From contig PKRG01000001.1 in NCBI GenBank assembly GCA_017577575.1, positions 186,001-250,000 of the forward strand: a stretch of DNA of 64,000 nucleotides, read 5' to 3'. The notes beneath the pieces are model-generated. The model was not told the DNA's origin and ran no database searches. It saw only the letters and a list, made by a program, of their open reading frames with translations. This document shows positions 15,849 through 24,214 of the stretch, piece by piece (positions within the stretch are counted from its first letter, which is position 1; every line of letters starts with the position of its first letter). Source of the DNA: Acidimicrobiia bacterium (GTDB lineage: Bacteria; Actinomycetota; Acidimicrobiia; Spongiisociales; ZC4RG35). The position numbers and the translations under genes were made by a program.

Positions 15849-15879
15849 GGCGCGGGACCCGCGGCCGGGTCCCGCGCCC
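15848..15879. terminator. Bidirectional terminator hairpin
   Basis: GGGCGCGGGACCC and GGGTCCCGCGCCC form a perfect 13-bp stem with a six-base loop between the convergent VTT and alcohol dehydrogenase genes. The stem begins at the last base of the VTT stop codon. Confidence 0.75.
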
Positions 15880-15885
15880 AGGTGC

Positions 15886-16944
15886 TCACATCCGAGCGTC
15901 GGGGATCACGACGGCGCGGCCTTCGACTTCGCCGGCCTTCACCGCTTCGTACGCCTCGATCGCCCGGCTGAGCGGGTACTCGGTCGTCTGCGAGGCGATC
16001 AGCCCACGGGCGGCCAGCGCCAGGACCTCGGCCAGCTCCGGCCGGGTTCCCCAGTAGGTGGTCTGGATGCTCACCTCGTAGGGCACCGAGAAGAACGAGA
16101 CGGGGAGGGTGCCGCCTCCGATCCCGACGATCGTCAGGTCACCCATCTGGCGGGCCGCCGCCGCACCCATCGCCAGCGTCGCGTCCACCCCTACGAAGTC
16201 GAGGACCACGTCCGCCCCGCGGCCGCCGGTGGCGGCACGGATCTCCTCGGCGGTGGACTCGCCGGACAGGAACGTCAGATCGGCGCCGTGGGACTCGGCC
16301 AGCTTCAGCGCCGCCTCCCGGGTGTCGACGGCGATGATCCGGGAGCCGGTCATCGCGCGGAGGATCTGGACGGCCATGTGCCCGAGACCGCCCACTCCGA
16401 TCACCACGGCGGTCGCCTCCGGCGTCAGCTTGGGGAGCGAGCGGCGGATGGCGTGGTAGGGAGTCAGGCCGGCATCGGTGAGAGGTGCCGCCTTCCTCGG
16501 CTCCAGCCCTTCGGGAAGGGGGAGGAGCAGCCGGCTGTGCGGCACCAGCATGTATTCGGCCATGCCGCCGTCGAGGCCCAGGCCGCCGCCTCCGCCGGGG
16601 ATCGGGGCCTCTTGCAGGTTCTCGCAGTAGATCTCGATGCCGAGCTGGCACCGGGAGCAGGTGCCGCATCCCCAGGGCCCGTAGACAGCCACCGGCTGGC
16701 CGACTTCGAGGCCGGTCACTCCCTCGCCGATCGCATGGACCCAGCCAGCGTTCTCGTGTCCGAGAGTGAACGGCGGGTTCCAGGGCAGGGTGCCTTCCTC
16801 GAACTCGTCCATCAGATGGACGTCGGAGTGGCAGGCGCCGGCTCCGCCGATCGCCACGACCACCTGGCCAGGTCCCGGCTCGGGCTCGGGGAGGTCGACG
16901 AGCTCGGGGCGTGTCTTCCACGCTTGGAGTCGAAGTGCTTTCAC
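15886..16944 (-). CDS. Zinc-dependent alcohol dehydrogenase
   Basis: 352 aa from GTG, chosen because AAAGGAAA precedes it and the family N-terminus (KALRLQAWKTRPELVDLPEP) starts there. Catalytic zinc: GACHSDVH and GHENAGW; structural zinc: the four Cys in CGTCSRCQLGIEIYC with an upstream partner. Rossmann motif GVGGLGHMAVQILRAM binds NAD(P). Family members oxidise primary/secondary alcohols or reduce aldehydes; the substrate cannot be read. The 5' side holds a 36-bp tandem repeat starting 111 bases upstream of the GTG. Confidence 0.93.
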   Translation of the reverse strand: MKALRLQAWKTRPELVDLPEPEPGPGQVVVAIGGAGACHSDVHLMDEFEEGTLPWNPPFTLGHENAGWVHAIGEGVTGLEVGQPVAVYGPWGCGTCSRCQLGIEIYCENLQEAPIPGGGGGLGLDGGMAEYMLVPHSRLLLPLPEGLEPRKAAPLTDAGLTPYHAIRRSLPKLTPEATAVVIGVGGLGHMAVQILRAMTGSRIIAVDTREAALKLAESHGADLTFLSGESTAEEIRAATGGRGADVVLDFVGVDATLAMGAAAARQMGDLTIVGIGGGTLPVSFFSVPYEVSIQTTYWGTRPELAEVLALAARGLIASQTTEYPLSRAIEAYEAVKAGEVEGRAVVIPDARM

Positions 16945-17054
16945 GGGTTTCCTTTCACGAGGACGACCACCCCCGAGAGTGCCGGGGCCGGGCACCGCTG
17001 ACCAGGGACTTAGGTCATGGAGCGGGGGACCGGAGATCCCATCCCGGAAAGCAC

Positions 17055-17198
17055 CCGGGCGGTGGGTGGGGTCGCGGCGGCGTGGTTGGTCCGGGCGGTG
17101 GGTGGGGTCGCGGCGGCGTGGTTGGTCCGGGCGGTGGGTGGGGTCGCGGCGGCGTGGTTGGTCCGGGCGGTGGGTGGGGTCCCGGTGGCGTGGTCAGA
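17055..17198. repeat. Four-copy 36-bp tandem repeat
   Basis: Unit begins CCGGGCGGTGGGTGGGGTCG. Copies 1-3 are identical and copy 4 diverges in its last third. It lies between the 5' end of the alcohol dehydrogenase gene and the stop of the cyclase regulator, ending four bases before that stop. One strand has many G-runs (GGTGGGTGGGG), so G-quadruplex formation is conceivable. The unit is a multiple of three and open in some frames, but no supported protein is encoded. Confidence 0.9.
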
Positions 17199-17201
17199 AT
17201 C

Positions 17202-19817
17202 TCAGTCCGTGGGGCCGGCCAGGGCGTACGCCACGGCAGTGGCGAAGTCCATGCCCCGTCCCTCCAGGTAGGCGGCTCGCGCCTCGCCGGTGAGCGCCTC
17301 GAGGCGGTCCTGGGTGAGCTCCTCGACGCGGTTGGTTTCGTGGTCGACGATGTCGGTGCCGGACGTCATCCGGAGGCTGTGGAAGGCGCCGCCCAGTCGG
17401 TTGGCGCGCTGGGCGTCACCGAGCTGGAGGGCGACCCCGCCGATCAAGGCGATGAACAACACTGCCGCCGACACGTCGCCGTCGCTCGACAGGAGTTGGA
17501 GGCCCTCGCGCAGGTATGGCCACGCCTTGGCGGGGTCCCCGGCCCGCAGGGCCACGCTGCCCAGCTCGAAGAGGGCCCAGCCGGTGCCGAAGTTGTTCCC
17601 CGCCTGCCGGTAGTAGGCGAGGCTGCGCGCCCAGTGGCCGAGACCGGTCTCGTGGTCCCCGAGGAACAGCCCTCTGACGTTGCCCCGCGCCCACTCGACG
17701 TCGCCCAGCCCGCTAGTGTCGCCGACCTCTTCGAACAGGCGCTCGGCTTCGTCCAGTTCCGCCAGGGCCGCCTGCGGCTGGTCGCCGTCGAAGACGAGGG
17801 CCAGGGCGTGGTTGTAGAGGGCGTTGGCGAGCTCCCAAATGTTGTCCCGCGCCCGATGGATTTGGAGGGCTTCGGCGTAGACCTCGAGGGTCCCGGACAG
17901 GCCGCCCCACCAGATGATCCCGGCGAGCGCCTCCAGAGCCTTGGCTCGCCAGTACGGATCGCCGTCGGGCATGCCGAGTGTCGCCGAGGCGCGCCTGCGG
18001 CCTTCGTGGATGTGCCCTCTGGCCTGCCAGAACCGCCAGGTGGCGAACGACAGACGGCGGGCCAGGTCGGTCTCGCCCGCCGCCGCGGCCCGGTCGAGCG
18101 CCGCCCGGATGTTGTCGTGGTCGCGGGCGATCCGATCCAGCCACTGGTTCCGGTGCCCGCATTTGAAGTGGCGGGAGGCTTCCTCGGCGAGTGAGATGAA
18201 GGCGTGGAGGTGGCGGAGCTCGATGTCGCGGCGTTCGCCCGATTCGGCGAGGCGGGCGGTGGCGAACTGACGGATCACATGCAACATGCGGAATCGGGGG
18301 TCGCCCCCTGCTTCTGTCGCCATCAGAAGGCTCTGGTCGACGAGGGTCGCCAGGCCCTCCAGGACGGGGATCGGCAGGTCCGGGCCGCACACGGCTTCGA
18401 TCTCTTCGAGCCGCGCCCCTCCGGCGAAGACGGCGAGGCGGGCGAACAGGCGGCGTTCCGGCTCCGACAGCAGGTCGTAGCTCCACCGGATCGCCCCTTC
18501 GATGGTCCGTTGGCGCTCGGGGAGGTCGACGAGCCCTCCGGACAGCATCGTGGTGTCGAGTCGCTCGACGATCGTCTGCACGGGAAGCAGCCGCAGGCGC
18601 GACGCCACGAGCTCGATGGCGAGAGGCAGCCCGTCCAGCCGGTTGAGCAGCTGGGCGACCGCCGGTGCGGTGGTCTCGTCGAGGCGGAATCCGGGCCGCA
18701 CGGCCATCGCCCGTTCCACGAAGAGGCGGGCGGCGTCCGACTTCGACAGCGTGTCCGGGTCGTCGTGGATCGAGGGGAGGGGCATCGGCGCCAGGGGGTA
18801 CTCCCTCTCGGCGGCGAGACGCAGCGGCGCCCGCGACGTGACGACGATCCTCGATCGGGGCGAGCTCCTGACGATCTCACCGACGAGGGCGGCAGCGGCG
18901 ATGACGTGCTCGAAGTTGTCGAGGATCAAGAGGACGCGTCGGGTGCGGAGCGCCTCGAGCATGGCGTCGCGGGGGTCCGTCCGTTGCGGGATCTCCAGTC
19001 CCAGCGAGGTGAGCACCTCCGATGGGAGCAGGTCGGGGTCGGTAATGGGAGCCAGATCCACGAAGAACACGCCGTCGGGGAAGCTCCCCACCGACTCCGC
19101 ACCAACCTGGAGTGCGAGCCGGGACTTGCCGGTGCCGCCCGGGCCCGTCAGGGTCACGACGTGGGTGTTCTCGAGCAAGGACTTCACTTCGTCCAGTTCG
19201 CGGCGCCGTCCCACGAAGCTCGTCACCACCAGTGGCAGGTTGTTGGGGACGGTGTCGACCGTGCGCAGAGGAGGGAACTCGGTCTGGAGCCCGGAAATCA
19301 CCAACTGGAACAGGGCCTCCCGGTGGGAGAGATCCTTCAGGCGGTGCTTGCCCAGGTCCCGAAGCGTGACGTCGGCGGGCAGGAGCCTCTCGACCAGCGC
19401 CGCCGTCGTCTCGGACAGTATCACCTGGTTGCCGTGGCCGGCGGCGGCGATACGGGCGGCTCGGTGCACGTCGAGGCCGACGTAGTCGTCTCCCCCCAGG
19501 GCCCCTTCCCCCGTGTGCAGGCCCACCCTCACCTTGACGGCTGCGTCGTCGGGCCACGGGTGCGACTGGAGGGCGCGCTGGATGCCGATCGCCGCCTCGA
19601 CCGCCTGGTGTGCCGATGCGAAGACCGAGAAGAAGGCGTCGCCTTCCGTCTTGACCGTCACGCCGGCGTGGGATTCGATGGCCGACCGCAAGAGGCGGTT
19701 GTGGTCCTCGAGCACCTCGCGCCAGCGGTCGGGTGACAGGTCCTGAACGAGCCTCGTCGATCCCTCGATGTCGGTCAGGAGGAAAGTGACCGTCCCAGTC
19801 GGAAGCGCCGCCGCCAT
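17202..19817 (-). CDS. Class III cyclase / AAA ATPase / TPR regulator
   Basis: 871 aa. N-terminal class III nucleotide cyclase domain (GTVTFLLTDIEGSTRLV, KTEGDAFFSVF, VGLHTGEGALGGDDYVGLDVHRAARI), then an STAND-type ATPase with Walker A GPGGTGKSRLA and Walker B RVLLILDNFEHV, then a winged-helix-like segment and TPR repeats. This is the actinobacterial cyclase-ATPase family in which many members end in a LuxR helix-turn-helix; here the protein ends in TPRs (FATAVAYALAGPTD), so it has no visible DNA-binding domain. It probably makes or senses cyclic nucleotide and switches by ATP. Start ATG chosen at the cyclase domain edge. Confidence 0.88.
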   Translation of the reverse strand: MAAALPTGTVTFLLTDIEGSTRLVQDLSPDRWREVLEDHNRLLRSAIESHAGVTVKTEGDAFFSVFASAHQAVEAAIGIQRALQSHPWPDDAAVKVRVGLHTGEGALGGDDYVGLDVHRAARIAAAGHGNQVILSETTAALVERLLPADVTLRDLGKHRLKDLSHREALFQLVISGLQTEFPPLRTVDTVPNNLPLVVTSFVGRRRELDEVKSLLENTHVVTLTGPGGTGKSRLALQVGAESVGSFPDGVFFVDLAPITDPDLLPSEVLTSLGLEIPQRTDPRDAMLEALRTRRVLLILDNFEHVIAAAALVGEIVRSSPRSRIVVTSRAPLRLAAEREYPLAPMPLPSIHDDPDTLSKSDAARLFVERAMAVRPGFRLDETTAPAVAQLLNRLDGLPLAIELVASRLRLLPVQTIVERLDTTMLSGGLVDLPERQRTIEGAIRWSYDLLSEPERRLFARLAVFAGGARLEEIEAVCGPDLPIPVLEGLATLVDQSLLMATEAGGDPRFRMLHVIRQFATARLAESGERRDIELRHLHAFISLAEEASRHFKCGHRNQWLDRIARDHDNIRAALDRAAAAGETDLARRLSFATWRFWQARGHIHEGRRRASATLGMPDGDPYWRAKALEALAGIIWWGGLSGTLEVYAEALQIHRARDNIWELANALYNHALALVFDGDQPQAALAELDEAERLFEEVGDTSGLGDVEWARGNVRGLFLGDHETGLGHWARSLAYYRQAGNNFGTGWALFELGSVALRAGDPAKAWPYLREGLQLLSSDGDVSAAVLFIALIGGVALQLGDAQRANRLGGAFHSLRMTSGTDIVDHETNRVEELTQDRLEALTGEARAAYLEGRGMDFATAVAYALAGPTD

Positions 19818-19927
19818 CAGCCAATTCAACCACCGCGGACGGCCACGACCGCGCCAGGAGACCGCACTTCCGTCCCTTCGGCGTACCGTGGGCGGGGCGA
19901 ACGACACGTCGAGGTGACGGAGGCGCC

Positions 19928-20359
19928 GTGGATTTCGAATTGCAACTCGTGCTCTTGAGAGTCTCCGATGTCGACCGGGCGAGAGCCTTCTACACCGAGA
20001 AGGCGGGCTTTTCTCTCGACGCCGACGTTTCCAGGGGCGACGACTTCCGCTTCGTGCAGTGCACTCCTCCGGGCTCGGCGTGTTCGGTCGCCTTCGGCGT
20101 CGGTCTCACCGAGGGCGACCTGGGTAACCCCCTCGAGATGTACCTCGTCGTGGCGGACATCGAGGTGGCCAGGGACGAGCTCGTCGGCAGGGGAGTGGAG
20201 GTGAGCGAGATCCAGCACATGACTCCCCGTGGATGGGCGCCGGGAGCCGACCCCCAGCACGCCGATTACAACTCGTTCGCCTTCTTTCGCGACCCCGATG
20301 GCAACCGCTGGGTCCTGCAGGAGGTCGGCCACTCCCGCCGGGAACGATCAGCCGTCTAG
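19928..20359 (+). CDS. VOC-family protein
   Basis: 143 aa, GTG start with GGAGG 5 bases before it. Opens with LQLVLLRVSDVDRARAFYTEKAGFSL and closes with FAFFRDPDGNRWVLQEV, the paired glyoxalase-fold modules. It resembles the group often labelled glyoxalase/bleomycin-resistance; no substrate can be assigned. It is divergent from the cyclase-ATPase gene and overlaps the convergent SGNH gene by 12 bases. Confidence 0.85.
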   Translation: MDFELQLVLLRVSDVDRARAFYTEKAGFSLDADVSRGDDFRFVQCTPPGSACSVAFGVGLTEGDLGNPLEMYLVVADIEVARDELVGRGVEVSEIQHMTPRGWAPGADPQHADYNSFAFFRDPDGNRWVLQEVGHSRRERSAV

Positions 20360-21097
20360 GGCGGCAGCGAAGGCGCTTGCCAGCTTCTCGTGGCCGGCTG
20401 CGTTGGGATGGATGCAATCCAGGCCGCCGACGAAGTCGGAGGTGTCGAGCAGACGGCCGGTCTCGACCACGGTGGCGCCATGGGAGCCTGCCACGATGCG
20501 GATGAGGTCGTTGAAACCGCTCACTGGAGACATCCCTCCCTCGAGCACCGTGTCCGCGGCGGGGGCCAGGTCGGCGAGGAGGCAGGCCCGGAACGGGTTG
20601 TAGAGGGTCATCGTCACGATCGGCGTTTCGGGGCCGGCGGCGGAGCGGAGCTCGCCGAGGATCCGATGGAGGTTCTCGAGGTAGGAGGTGAAGGCGACGG
20701 CGGCCGCCTGGCGGCACGGCTCGGTGGGGCCGCGGCGGCAGGAGGCGAACACGGATCCGAAGAGGTCGTTGCCGCCGACCGTGACGGTCAAGAGGGCGAC
20801 CTCGCCGCCCTCCCGATGGTGTGCGGATATCAGCTCGACCGCCCGGTCGAGCTGGGTTGCGACTACCACGTCCGACGTCGCTCCGGGCGACGCCAGGTTG
20901 ACCAACTCCAGCCGGGAGCAGGGAGACGCGTCACATGTGGGGTTCTGGTCGGTGAGCAAGGAGACGAATCCGCCGTCGCCGGCAGGGTCGGCCCCCATGC
21001 CGGCGGCCAGGGAGTCGCCCACCGCCACGTGAAGCGGAGGGGCTTGCCCGCCCGCAGCGAAGACCACGAGCAGGACGCCGATCAACGAGAAGCGCAA
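20348..21097 (-). CDS. Secreted SGNH-type lipase/esterase
   Basis: 249 aa from a TTG that has GGAGG six bases upstream and gives a clean signal peptide (MRFSLIGVLLVVFAAGG). SGNH blocks: VAVGDSLAAGMGADP (nucleophile Ser), VTVGGNDLFGS (Asn) and DCIHPNAAGHEKLA (Asp and His). Cysteine pairs (TCDASPCS; CRRGPTEPC; CLL/DC) suggest disulfides, as in extracellular actinobacterial SGNH lipases. It probably hydrolyses lipid or ester substrates outside the cell. Confidence 0.88.
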   Translation of the reverse strand: MRFSLIGVLLVVFAAGGQAPPLHVAVGDSLAAGMGADPAGDGGFVSLLTDQNPTCDASPCSRLELVNLASPGATSDVVVATQLDRAVELISAHHREGGEVALLTVTVGGNDLFGSVFASCRRGPTEPCRQAAAVAFTSYLENLHRILGELRSAAGPETPIVTMTLYNPFRACLLADLAPAADTVLEGGMSPVSGFNDLIRIVAGSHGATVVETGRLLDTSDFVGGLDCIHPNAAGHEKLASAFAAALDG

Positions 21098-21165
21098 TCC
21101 TGCCCTCCGCGAGCCACGGCGACCATCGGCGCGAACGTACCAGCGATGGCGCCGGACGGGTTCGG

Positions 21166-22557
21166 CTACGGTCGCAGGACGAGCGGGTATTCGCGGATGT
21201 CGATCCGGCTCCCGTCTTCGGCCGAGCTCGTCCAGACGATCAAAGCGCCCCGCTGGGTGCGGTCGACGTCGTAGTCGATCGTGAAATCGAAGACTCCCCA
21301 GTCGACCCCGGAGCTGGACGTCGCCACTCCCTCCTCGATGATCCTCCCGTCCCAATCCGTCAAGGCGTACTGGAACGTGGCCTCGAAGACCAGCGCCTCG
21401 CCGGTGACCCGCAGGGGGTCGTCGACGAGAGCGCCGTAGAGCGGAGTCTCGACCGAGATCGCCGCCTGGTAGTCGAGGTAGTCGGCTCGGCTCACCGGGC
21501 GGCTGACCCTCGCCCCGTTGTCGGTTCGCACCTGCGTCGCCGCCCCGTTTTCCCGGAACAGCACCGCGTCGATCGAGGGAAGCCGGGTCAGCGTGAACAC
21601 CACCTGGGCCACCCGCCGCGCCGCCCCGGGCTCGTCCGGCGCGAACTCCTCGCTGAGATCCACCGTCGCCACCCCGCCGGAAACCGTGACGGAGTTCAAC
21701 TCTGTCCCCGGCGGGACGAAGGTGGTGATCCCGGGAATGGAGCTCTCCTCGTCGGGAGTCGGCCCGGCCAACAGCGCCTCCAAGGACGCTCGAGCGGTGG
21801 CCGCCGACCTCGGGACCCGCCGGGCGAACGGGGCGACGAAGGGCCCTCGCCTGGCGGTGTGGCCGTCTTCGTCAACGAAGAAGTAGGGGGCCACGACCAT
21901 CACCGCTGGGGGCCGGTTCTCGGTCAGGTCCAGGGCGCGGGCGAGGAACGACGACATCTGATCGCGCAGCACCAGGTCGGAAGGGCAGAACCAGGTGTTG
22001 TCGGGCGGGTTGCAGCCTTTCGTCACCCCCGCCGCGGCCAGGGCGTTGATGTCGTCTTCGAAGATCGAGTTGTCGTCGTCGGTGAACCTGTCTGGGTCAC
22101 CGCCCTCGTAGGAGAACGCCCTCACCAGGAACGCCGCCATCTGCCCTCGGGTGACGAAGTCGTCGGGGCAGAACTCGTCGTTGACCGGCGGGTTGCACCC
22201 GCGGGCTATCCCGGCGGCGGCCAGGGCGTTGATGTCGTCTTCGAAGATCGAGCCCTCGTCGTCGGCGAACTCGTCGTCCGGTGCCGGCTCCAGGTCGAGC
22301 GCCCGGTTCAGAAAGGCGGCCATCTGGCCCCTGGTCACCGGCTCTCCGGGACAGAACCAGGTGTTGTCGGGAGGGTTGCACCCCCGGGCGACGTCGGCGG
22401 CTGCGACCGCCTCGATGTTCCCCTCGTGGATGTTGCCGTCGTCGTCGATGAACGTGCCCCCCGGTTCGAGCTCCTGGGCCGAAGCGGCGACGCTGGCGAG
22501 CATCGTCGAGACGGTGAGGGCCACGACCAGGATCCGGGCCGAGCGTGTGCGCAGCAT
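21166..22557 (-). CDS. Secreted surface protein with three SLH repeats, GerMN and Gmad2 domains
   Basis: 463 aa with a signal peptide ending ASA. Three S-layer-homology units (about residues 36-90, 95-150, 155-210) each carry GCNPPxNxxFCP, so each has its own Cys pair, and end in TRGQMAAFL-type motifs; the repeats are also visible in the DNA. A GerMN-like domain follows (TARASLEALLAGPTPDEES... VATVDLSEEFA), then a Gmad2 immunoglobulin-like domain (VETPLYGALVDDPLRVTGEA). It should bind the cell wall through the SLH units and present the two C-terminal domains. Function unknown. Confidence 0.9.
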   Translation of the reverse strand: MLRTRSARILVVALTVSTMLASVAASAQELEPGGTFIDDDGNIHEGNIEAVAAADVARGCNPPDNTWFCPGEPVTRGQMAAFLNRALDLEPAPDDEFADDEGSIFEDDINALAAAGIARGCNPPVNDEFCPDDFVTRGQMAAFLVRAFSYEGGDPDRFTDDDNSIFEDDINALAAAGVTKGCNPPDNTWFCPSDLVLRDQMSSFLARALDLTENRPPAVMVVAPYFFVDEDGHTARRGPFVAPFARRVPRSAATARASLEALLAGPTPDEESSIPGITTFVPPGTELNSVTVSGGVATVDLSEEFAPDEPGAARRVAQVVFTLTRLPSIDAVLFRENGAATQVRTDNGARVSRPVSRADYLDYQAAISVETPLYGALVDDPLRVTGEALVFEATFQYALTDWDGRIIEEGVATSSSGVDWGVFDFTIDYDVDRTQRGALIVWTSSAEDGSRIDIREYPLVLRP

Positions 22558-22669
22558 TCCTCTTCCTCTCTCCCCGAGCGCATCACGCTAGGCGCGCCGG
22601 CGCGCCTACGAGTGCCCATTGCGAGCCGACCGGGATAGGTTGGGCGGTGAGCACGCGAGGGAGACCCAC

Positions 22670-22960
22670 ATGACACAGGAGACGCCCAACGACGGAGGAG
22701 CCGCCCGGGACTCGACCTTCGAGGACCTGCGGGTGGAAGGCACCCAGCTCCTGTCGAAAGTCAGAGAGCTGATCCAGGAGGGCAACGTCCGCCGGATCAT
22801 CGTCAGGGACAACGAGGGCCGGACGCTCATCGAGATCCCCCTGACCCTGGGGGTGGCCGGAGCGGTGCTTGCGCCCGCCCTGGCGGCGGTGGGAGCGGTG
22901 GCGGCCCTCGTCACCGAATGTTCGATCACGGTGGAACGGGCCCAGCCGGAGAGCTCCTGA
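22670..22960 (+). CDS. DUF4342-like small protein
   Basis: 96 aa. The central segment VRELIQEGNVRRIIVRDNEGRTLIEIPLTLGVAGAVLAPALAAVGAVAALV (quoted in part) matches my recollection of the DUF4342 signature, with one hydrophobic glycine-rich segment after it that could insert in the membrane, then a short beta strand ECSITVER. Role unknown. GAGGGAGA precedes the ATG. The trehalose phosphatase gene starts 8 bases after its stop, so the two likely share a transcript. Confidence 0.75.
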   Translation: MTQETPNDGGAARDSTFEDLRVEGTQLLSKVRELIQEGNVRRIIVRDNEGRTLIEIPLTLGVAGAVLAPALAAVGAVAALVTECSITVERAQPESS

Positions 22961-22968
22961 TCCGAGCC

Positions 22969-23766
22969 GTGACGAGGATCGACGAGCTTCCGTCGGCTCT
23001 GGGAGAAGACCTGCTGGCCGAGCTGGGCGATCGCCGCCCGGCGCTGTTCCTCGACTTCGACGGCACCCTGTGTCCGATCGTTCCGCATCCCGACCAGGCC
23101 GTCCTCGACAACGAGACCCGTCAGGCGCTGCGGCGGATCGCAGATCGCTGTCCGGTGGCGGTGGTGAGCGGCCGCGACCGGCTCGACGTCGCAGGGCGGG
23201 TGGCGCTCGACGACCTGTACTACGCCGGCAGCCACGGATGCGACATCTCCGGCCCCGGCGGGTTCTCCCAGCAGTGGGGCGCCGAACTCCGACCTAGCCT
23301 CCATGACGCGGGTGACGAGCTCGACCAGGCTCTGGAAGGCATCCCGGGTGCCTGGGTGGAGCGGAAGCGGTTCGCCCTCGCCGTCCACTACCGGCAGGCG
23401 CCGGCGGACGCCGAGGCCAGGATCGAACAGGCGGTGCGGTCCGTGGCCGCCCGCCACCCCGACCTGAGGGTCGCCGGCGGCAAGAAGATCTTCGAGCTCC
23501 GTCCCGACATCGACTGGGACAAGGGCAAAGCGGTCATGTGGCTGCTCGAGTCGATGGGCTTGCGGACCGATGGCATCGTCCCCATCTATCTGGGCGACGA
23601 CGAGACCGACGAGGACGTCTTCCGACGGTTCGAGGACGGGTCGGGAATCGGGATCGTCGTCGGGGCGGGGGACCGCCTGACCGCGGCTCGCTACCGCCTC
23701 GCCGACCCCGCCGAGGTGAGCGCCTTCCTGCTCCGTTTGGCGAAGGTGCCCAGATACTCCACGTGA
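22969..23766 (+). CDS. otsB: Trehalose-6-phosphate phosphatase
   Basis: 265 aa. HAD-superfamily motif I LFLDFDGTLCPIVPHPD, motif II region VAVVSGRDRLDV, YAGSHGCDISGPGG cap loop, and motif IV IYLGDDETDEDVFRR with the paired acidic residues. The layout and length match OtsB, which dephosphorylates trehalose-6-phosphate to trehalose. No OtsA synthase is nearby. GTG start chosen by position after the DUF4342 gene; a start 17 codons upstream would overlap that gene. Confidence 0.9.
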   Translation: MTRIDELPSALGEDLLAELGDRRPALFLDFDGTLCPIVPHPDQAVLDNETRQALRRIADRCPVAVVSGRDRLDVAGRVALDDLYYAGSHGCDISGPGGFSQQWGAELRPSLHDAGDELDQALEGIPGAWVERKRFALAVHYRQAPADAEARIEQAVRSVAARHPDLRVAGGKKIFELRPDIDWDKGKAVMWLLESMGLRTDGIVPIYLGDDETDEDVFRRFEDGSGIGIVVGAGDRLTAARYRLADPAEVSAFLLRLAKVPRYST

Positions 23767-23769
23767 GGC

Positions 23770-24096
23770 TCAGCGGCGCAGCAGGGTGAGCAGCATCACC
23801 GACGGCTCCAGGGCGACGAGGGCGTGGGGCGTCTTCTCCTCCATGTACAGCCAGGAGGAAGGCTCGAGGTCGTGGGTCTCGTTCCCGACCCGGAAACGGA
23901 TGTGACCTCTCACCACCTGGACGATCGCCGCCGACCCGGAGCTGTGCTCGGTTAGCTCCTGGCCGGTGTCGAAGGCGAACAGCACCAGCCGGATCCGGTC
24001 GTCTTGGTGGAGGACGCGGCTCAACGTCCCGTTCTCGGGAACCTCGACCTCGGTGAGGAGATCGGGAAACACCCTGGGGCTCGGTTTATCTGTCAT
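23770..24096 (-). CDS. Cupin-fold small protein
   Basis: 108 aa, single cupin barrel: RLVLFAFDTGQELTEHSSGSAAIVQVVRGHIRFRVGNETHDL. One His and an adjacent acidic/serine stretch stand where metal ligands lie, so metal binding is possible but incomplete. Such small cupins act as sensors or auxiliary enzymes. It is convergent with otsB and divergent from the glutamate dehydrogenase gene. The start has a leaderless promoter. Confidence 0.8.
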   Translation of the reverse strand: MTDKPSPRVFPDLLTEVEVPENGTLSRVLHQDDRIRLVLFAFDTGQELTEHSSGSAAIVQVVRGHIRFRVGNETHDLEPSSWLYMEEKTPHALVALEPSVMLLTLLRR

Positions 24097-24103
24097 CGGG
24101 ACC

Positions 24104-24109
24104 AAGCTA
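24104..24109 (-). promoter_or_regulatory. Predicted -10 element, leaderless cupin gene
   Basis: TAGCTT on the minus strand, seven bases before the ATG at 24096. Confidence 0.5.
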
Positions 24110-24201
24110 CCGCCCGAATCGGGAGGACGCGGCGTGACTCCGAAGAGTCTCGCCGCGGCGCGGTGACGGAGGGGGTGTCTGGCCCTTTCCGCCGGCGGTA
24201 C

Positions 24202-24207
24202 TAGCGT
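24202..24207 (+). promoter_or_regulatory. Predicted -10 element, leaderless glutamate dehydrogenase gene
   Basis: TAGCGT followed by seven bases and GTG at 24215. An earlier in-frame GTG at 24206 overlaps this element and is therefore unlikely to be the start. Confidence 0.5.
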
Positions 24208-24214
24208 GAACGCC

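Noticed and set aside
17055..17198. CRISPR array
   Set aside because: Copies are contiguous with no unique spacers, and no cas gene is nearby.
17017..17271. Small protein with repeated AVGGVAAAWLVR units
   Set aside because: It is a translation of the 36-bp tandem repeat, extends antisense into the cyclase gene, and has no ribosome-binding site. The DNA repeat is reported instead.
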